DNA of 8,926 nucleotides, from positions 1 to 8,926 of the forward strand of contig JAMOUL010000106.1 in the NCBI GenBank assembly GCA_027062035.1. The letters are read 5' to 3'. Origin of the DNA: Candidatus Aminicenantota bacterium. Its GTDB lineage: Bacteria; Acidobacteriota; Aminicenantia; S016-38. Below, piece after piece: positions 7,836 through 8,926 of the stretch. Within the stretch, counting starts at the first letter, position 1. Each line of letters begins with the position of its first letter. Both the position numbers and the translations under genes were made by a program. The notes under the pieces are model-generated. The model was given only the letters and a program-made list of their open reading frames with translations, had not been told where the DNA came from and searched no databases.

Positions 7836-8840
7836 ATGAGAAAATTAAAATATCCTGCGCTGATTTTTATAATGTTCTTATTTATAATATCTTTCCATTT
7901 AGATGCGCAGGGAAAAATCTCTGGCGTTGTTTTCGGAGATTATTATTATATGTTTTCAAACCACAATCCAGGGATTGAGGGAATGAATGGATTCTGGTTC
8001 AGAAGGCTTTACCTTACTTATGACCACAATCTGAGCTCCGCATTTAAAATCAGAATTAGATTTGAAGCTTATAGCAAAGGGGACTTCTCCACAAAGGAAG
8101 AAATTATCCCCCATGTTAAGGACATTTATATTCAATGGAGTAAAAATGGACAGTCTATAATTCTGGGCCTCTCCCCTACCCCTACCTTTGGAAAAATAGA
8201 AAAGTTCTGGGGATACAGAGCGGTAGAGAAAACACCTCTTGACCTTTATAAGATGGCCCATTCAAGGGACACAGGGATTGCCTTCAAGGGCAAAATAGCT
8301 AAAGGGAAGATTTATTACCACCTGATGTTTGCCAACGGAGAAGGCAATAAGTCTGAATTCAATAAGCAGAAAAAGGTCATGGGAGCCATAGGTTTTTACC
8401 CCACAGGGAATCTGTATCTGGAATTCTACAGTGACTACGAAAGTGGGCCGATAAACAGAACCGATGTATATACTCTGCAGGGATTTATAGGATTTGCGAT
8501 GAAGAAATTCACCTTTGGAGCCATGTACGCAAACCAGATACATCAGCTTGGCGAGGAAGATTTAAAACTCAGAGTTTTATCTATAACAACAGTATTTGAT
8601 GTCAGTCAAAAAATTACTCTTTTTGGAAGGTACGATAGGATGATGGACCCGCTTCCAGCCGGACCAGCCATTTCATATTTACCCATGGACAGTTCTTCTC
8701 CCTTCTCATTGGTAATAGGAGGTATGGACTATAAAATATCCAGTTCATTCAGCTTAATCCCAAATATCGAGTTTGTAATCTACGATAAACTTAACAGCAA
8801 CGACATTGTGGGAAAGTTAACGTTTCTTTATAAATGGTAA
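7836..8840 (+). CDS. Putative porin-like outer-membrane beta-barrel protein
   Basis: A 334-residue protein with a signal peptide: MRKLK, a hydrophobic core to about residue 20, and a likely cleavage after Ala24 (LDA|QG). The mature part of about 310 residues is a run of alternating hydrophobic and polar, aromatic-rich segments separated by short Gly/Asn/Asp turns, for example FWFRRLYLTYD and later KKFTFGAMYAN. It ends in LTFLYKW, and a C-terminal aromatic residue is the usual signal for BAM-assembled barrels. The size and number of amphipathic segments suggest a barrel of roughly 12-16 strands. This fits a general or substrate-specific porin, but I cannot name the family or the solute. The start at 7836 has AGGAGGT ending 4 nt upstream; an in-frame ATG at 7791 would add 15 residues, places this Shine-Dalgarno inside the coding region and has no good site of its own. 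It is transcribed divergently from the A2M-pbpC operon, and no functional link is evident. Confidence 0.8.
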   Translation: MRKLKYPALIFIMFLFIISFHLDAQGKISGVVFGDYYYMFSNHNPGIEGMNGFWFRRLYLTYDHNLSSAFKIRIRFEAYSKGDFSTKEEIIPHVKDIYIQWSKNGQSIILGLSPTPTFGKIEKFWGYRAVEKTPLDLYKMAHSRDTGIAFKGKIAKGKIYYHLMFANGEGNKSEFNKQKKVMGAIGFYPTGNLYLEFYSDYESGPINRTDVYTLQGFIGFAMKKFTFGAMYANQIHQLGEEDLKLRVLSITTVFDVSQKITLFGRYDRMMDPLPAGPAISYLPMDSSSPFSLVIGGMDYKISSSFSLIPNIEFVIYDKLNSNDIVGKLTFLYKW

Positions 8841-8926
8841 AAAAGAAGAAACCCGGGTGTTGAAAAATAAAGAATCGAGTTGGATACTAAAATTATTTAT
8901 ACATAATGAAAGATATTTATAAAAAG
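8841..8926. other. Gene-free stretch downstream of the porin-like gene
   Basis: This AT-rich end of the window has no supported gene. ACCCGGGT (8851-8858) is a loopless palindrome and not a terminator. A loose promoter-like pair, TTGGAT (8880-8885) and CATAAT (8902-8907) with a 16-nt spacer, could serve a gene beyond the right edge, but the match is weak. Confidence 0.5.

Noticed and set aside
8851..8858. ACCCGGGT palindrome after the porin-like gene as a terminator
   Set aside because: It has no loop and no following T-run, so it cannot form a standard intrinsic terminator hairpin.
1..8926. CRISPR array, tRNA/rRNA, insertion sequence or phage genes
   Set aside because: No regularly spaced repeats, RNA-gene signatures, transposase motifs or terminal inverted repeats were seen; the window is almost fully occupied by three ordinary envelope genes.

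Overview
The window comes from a diderm (Gram-negative) bacterium. It encodes a lipoprotein-type alpha-2-macroglobulin, a class A penicillin-binding protein of the PBP1C type and an outer-membrane beta-barrel protein with a cleavable signal peptide and a C-terminal tryptophan. Base composition is moderate in the genes and very AT-rich between them. All three genes have strong Shine-Dalgarno sequences (AGGAGG-like). The proteins are rich in Lys, Arg, Glu and aromatic residues. The barrel protein resembles, from memory, porin-like proteins of poorly cultivated lineages such as Aminicenantes/Acidobacteriota or FCB-group relatives, but this is only a guess about taxonomy.

Layout: positions 1-142 hold no gene; the notable element is a perfect 14-bp palindrome at 83-96. 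The minus strand then carries a two-gene operon read right to left. The A2M gene comes first (best start TTG at 7718, stop at 2400) and pbpC follows (2464 to 143). Their reading frames overlap by 65 nt, and the pbpC ribosome-binding site lies inside the A2M coding sequence. A 117-bp AT-rich divergent region (7719-7835) separates this operon from a plus-strand porin-like gene (7836-8840). The last 86 bp (8841-8926) hold no recognisable gene.

The A2M/PBP1C pair is a known bacterial gene partnership (yfhM-pbpC in Escherichia coli). The proposed idea is that the A2M lipoprotein traps foreign proteases that enter the periplasm, using its thioester, while PBP1C repairs the breached cell wall. Here both proteins look catalytically intact: the A2M has a CIEQ thioester, and PBP1C has its glycosyltransferase glutamates and its SxxK, SxN and KTG motifs. 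The porin-like gene is divergently transcribed and may simply be a neighbour.

I found no mobile element, CRISPR array, RNA gene or clearly new system. The points most worth a second look are the deep overlap of the operon, the enlarged N-terminal half of the A2M, its tyrosine-rich insert, and the corrected start sites.
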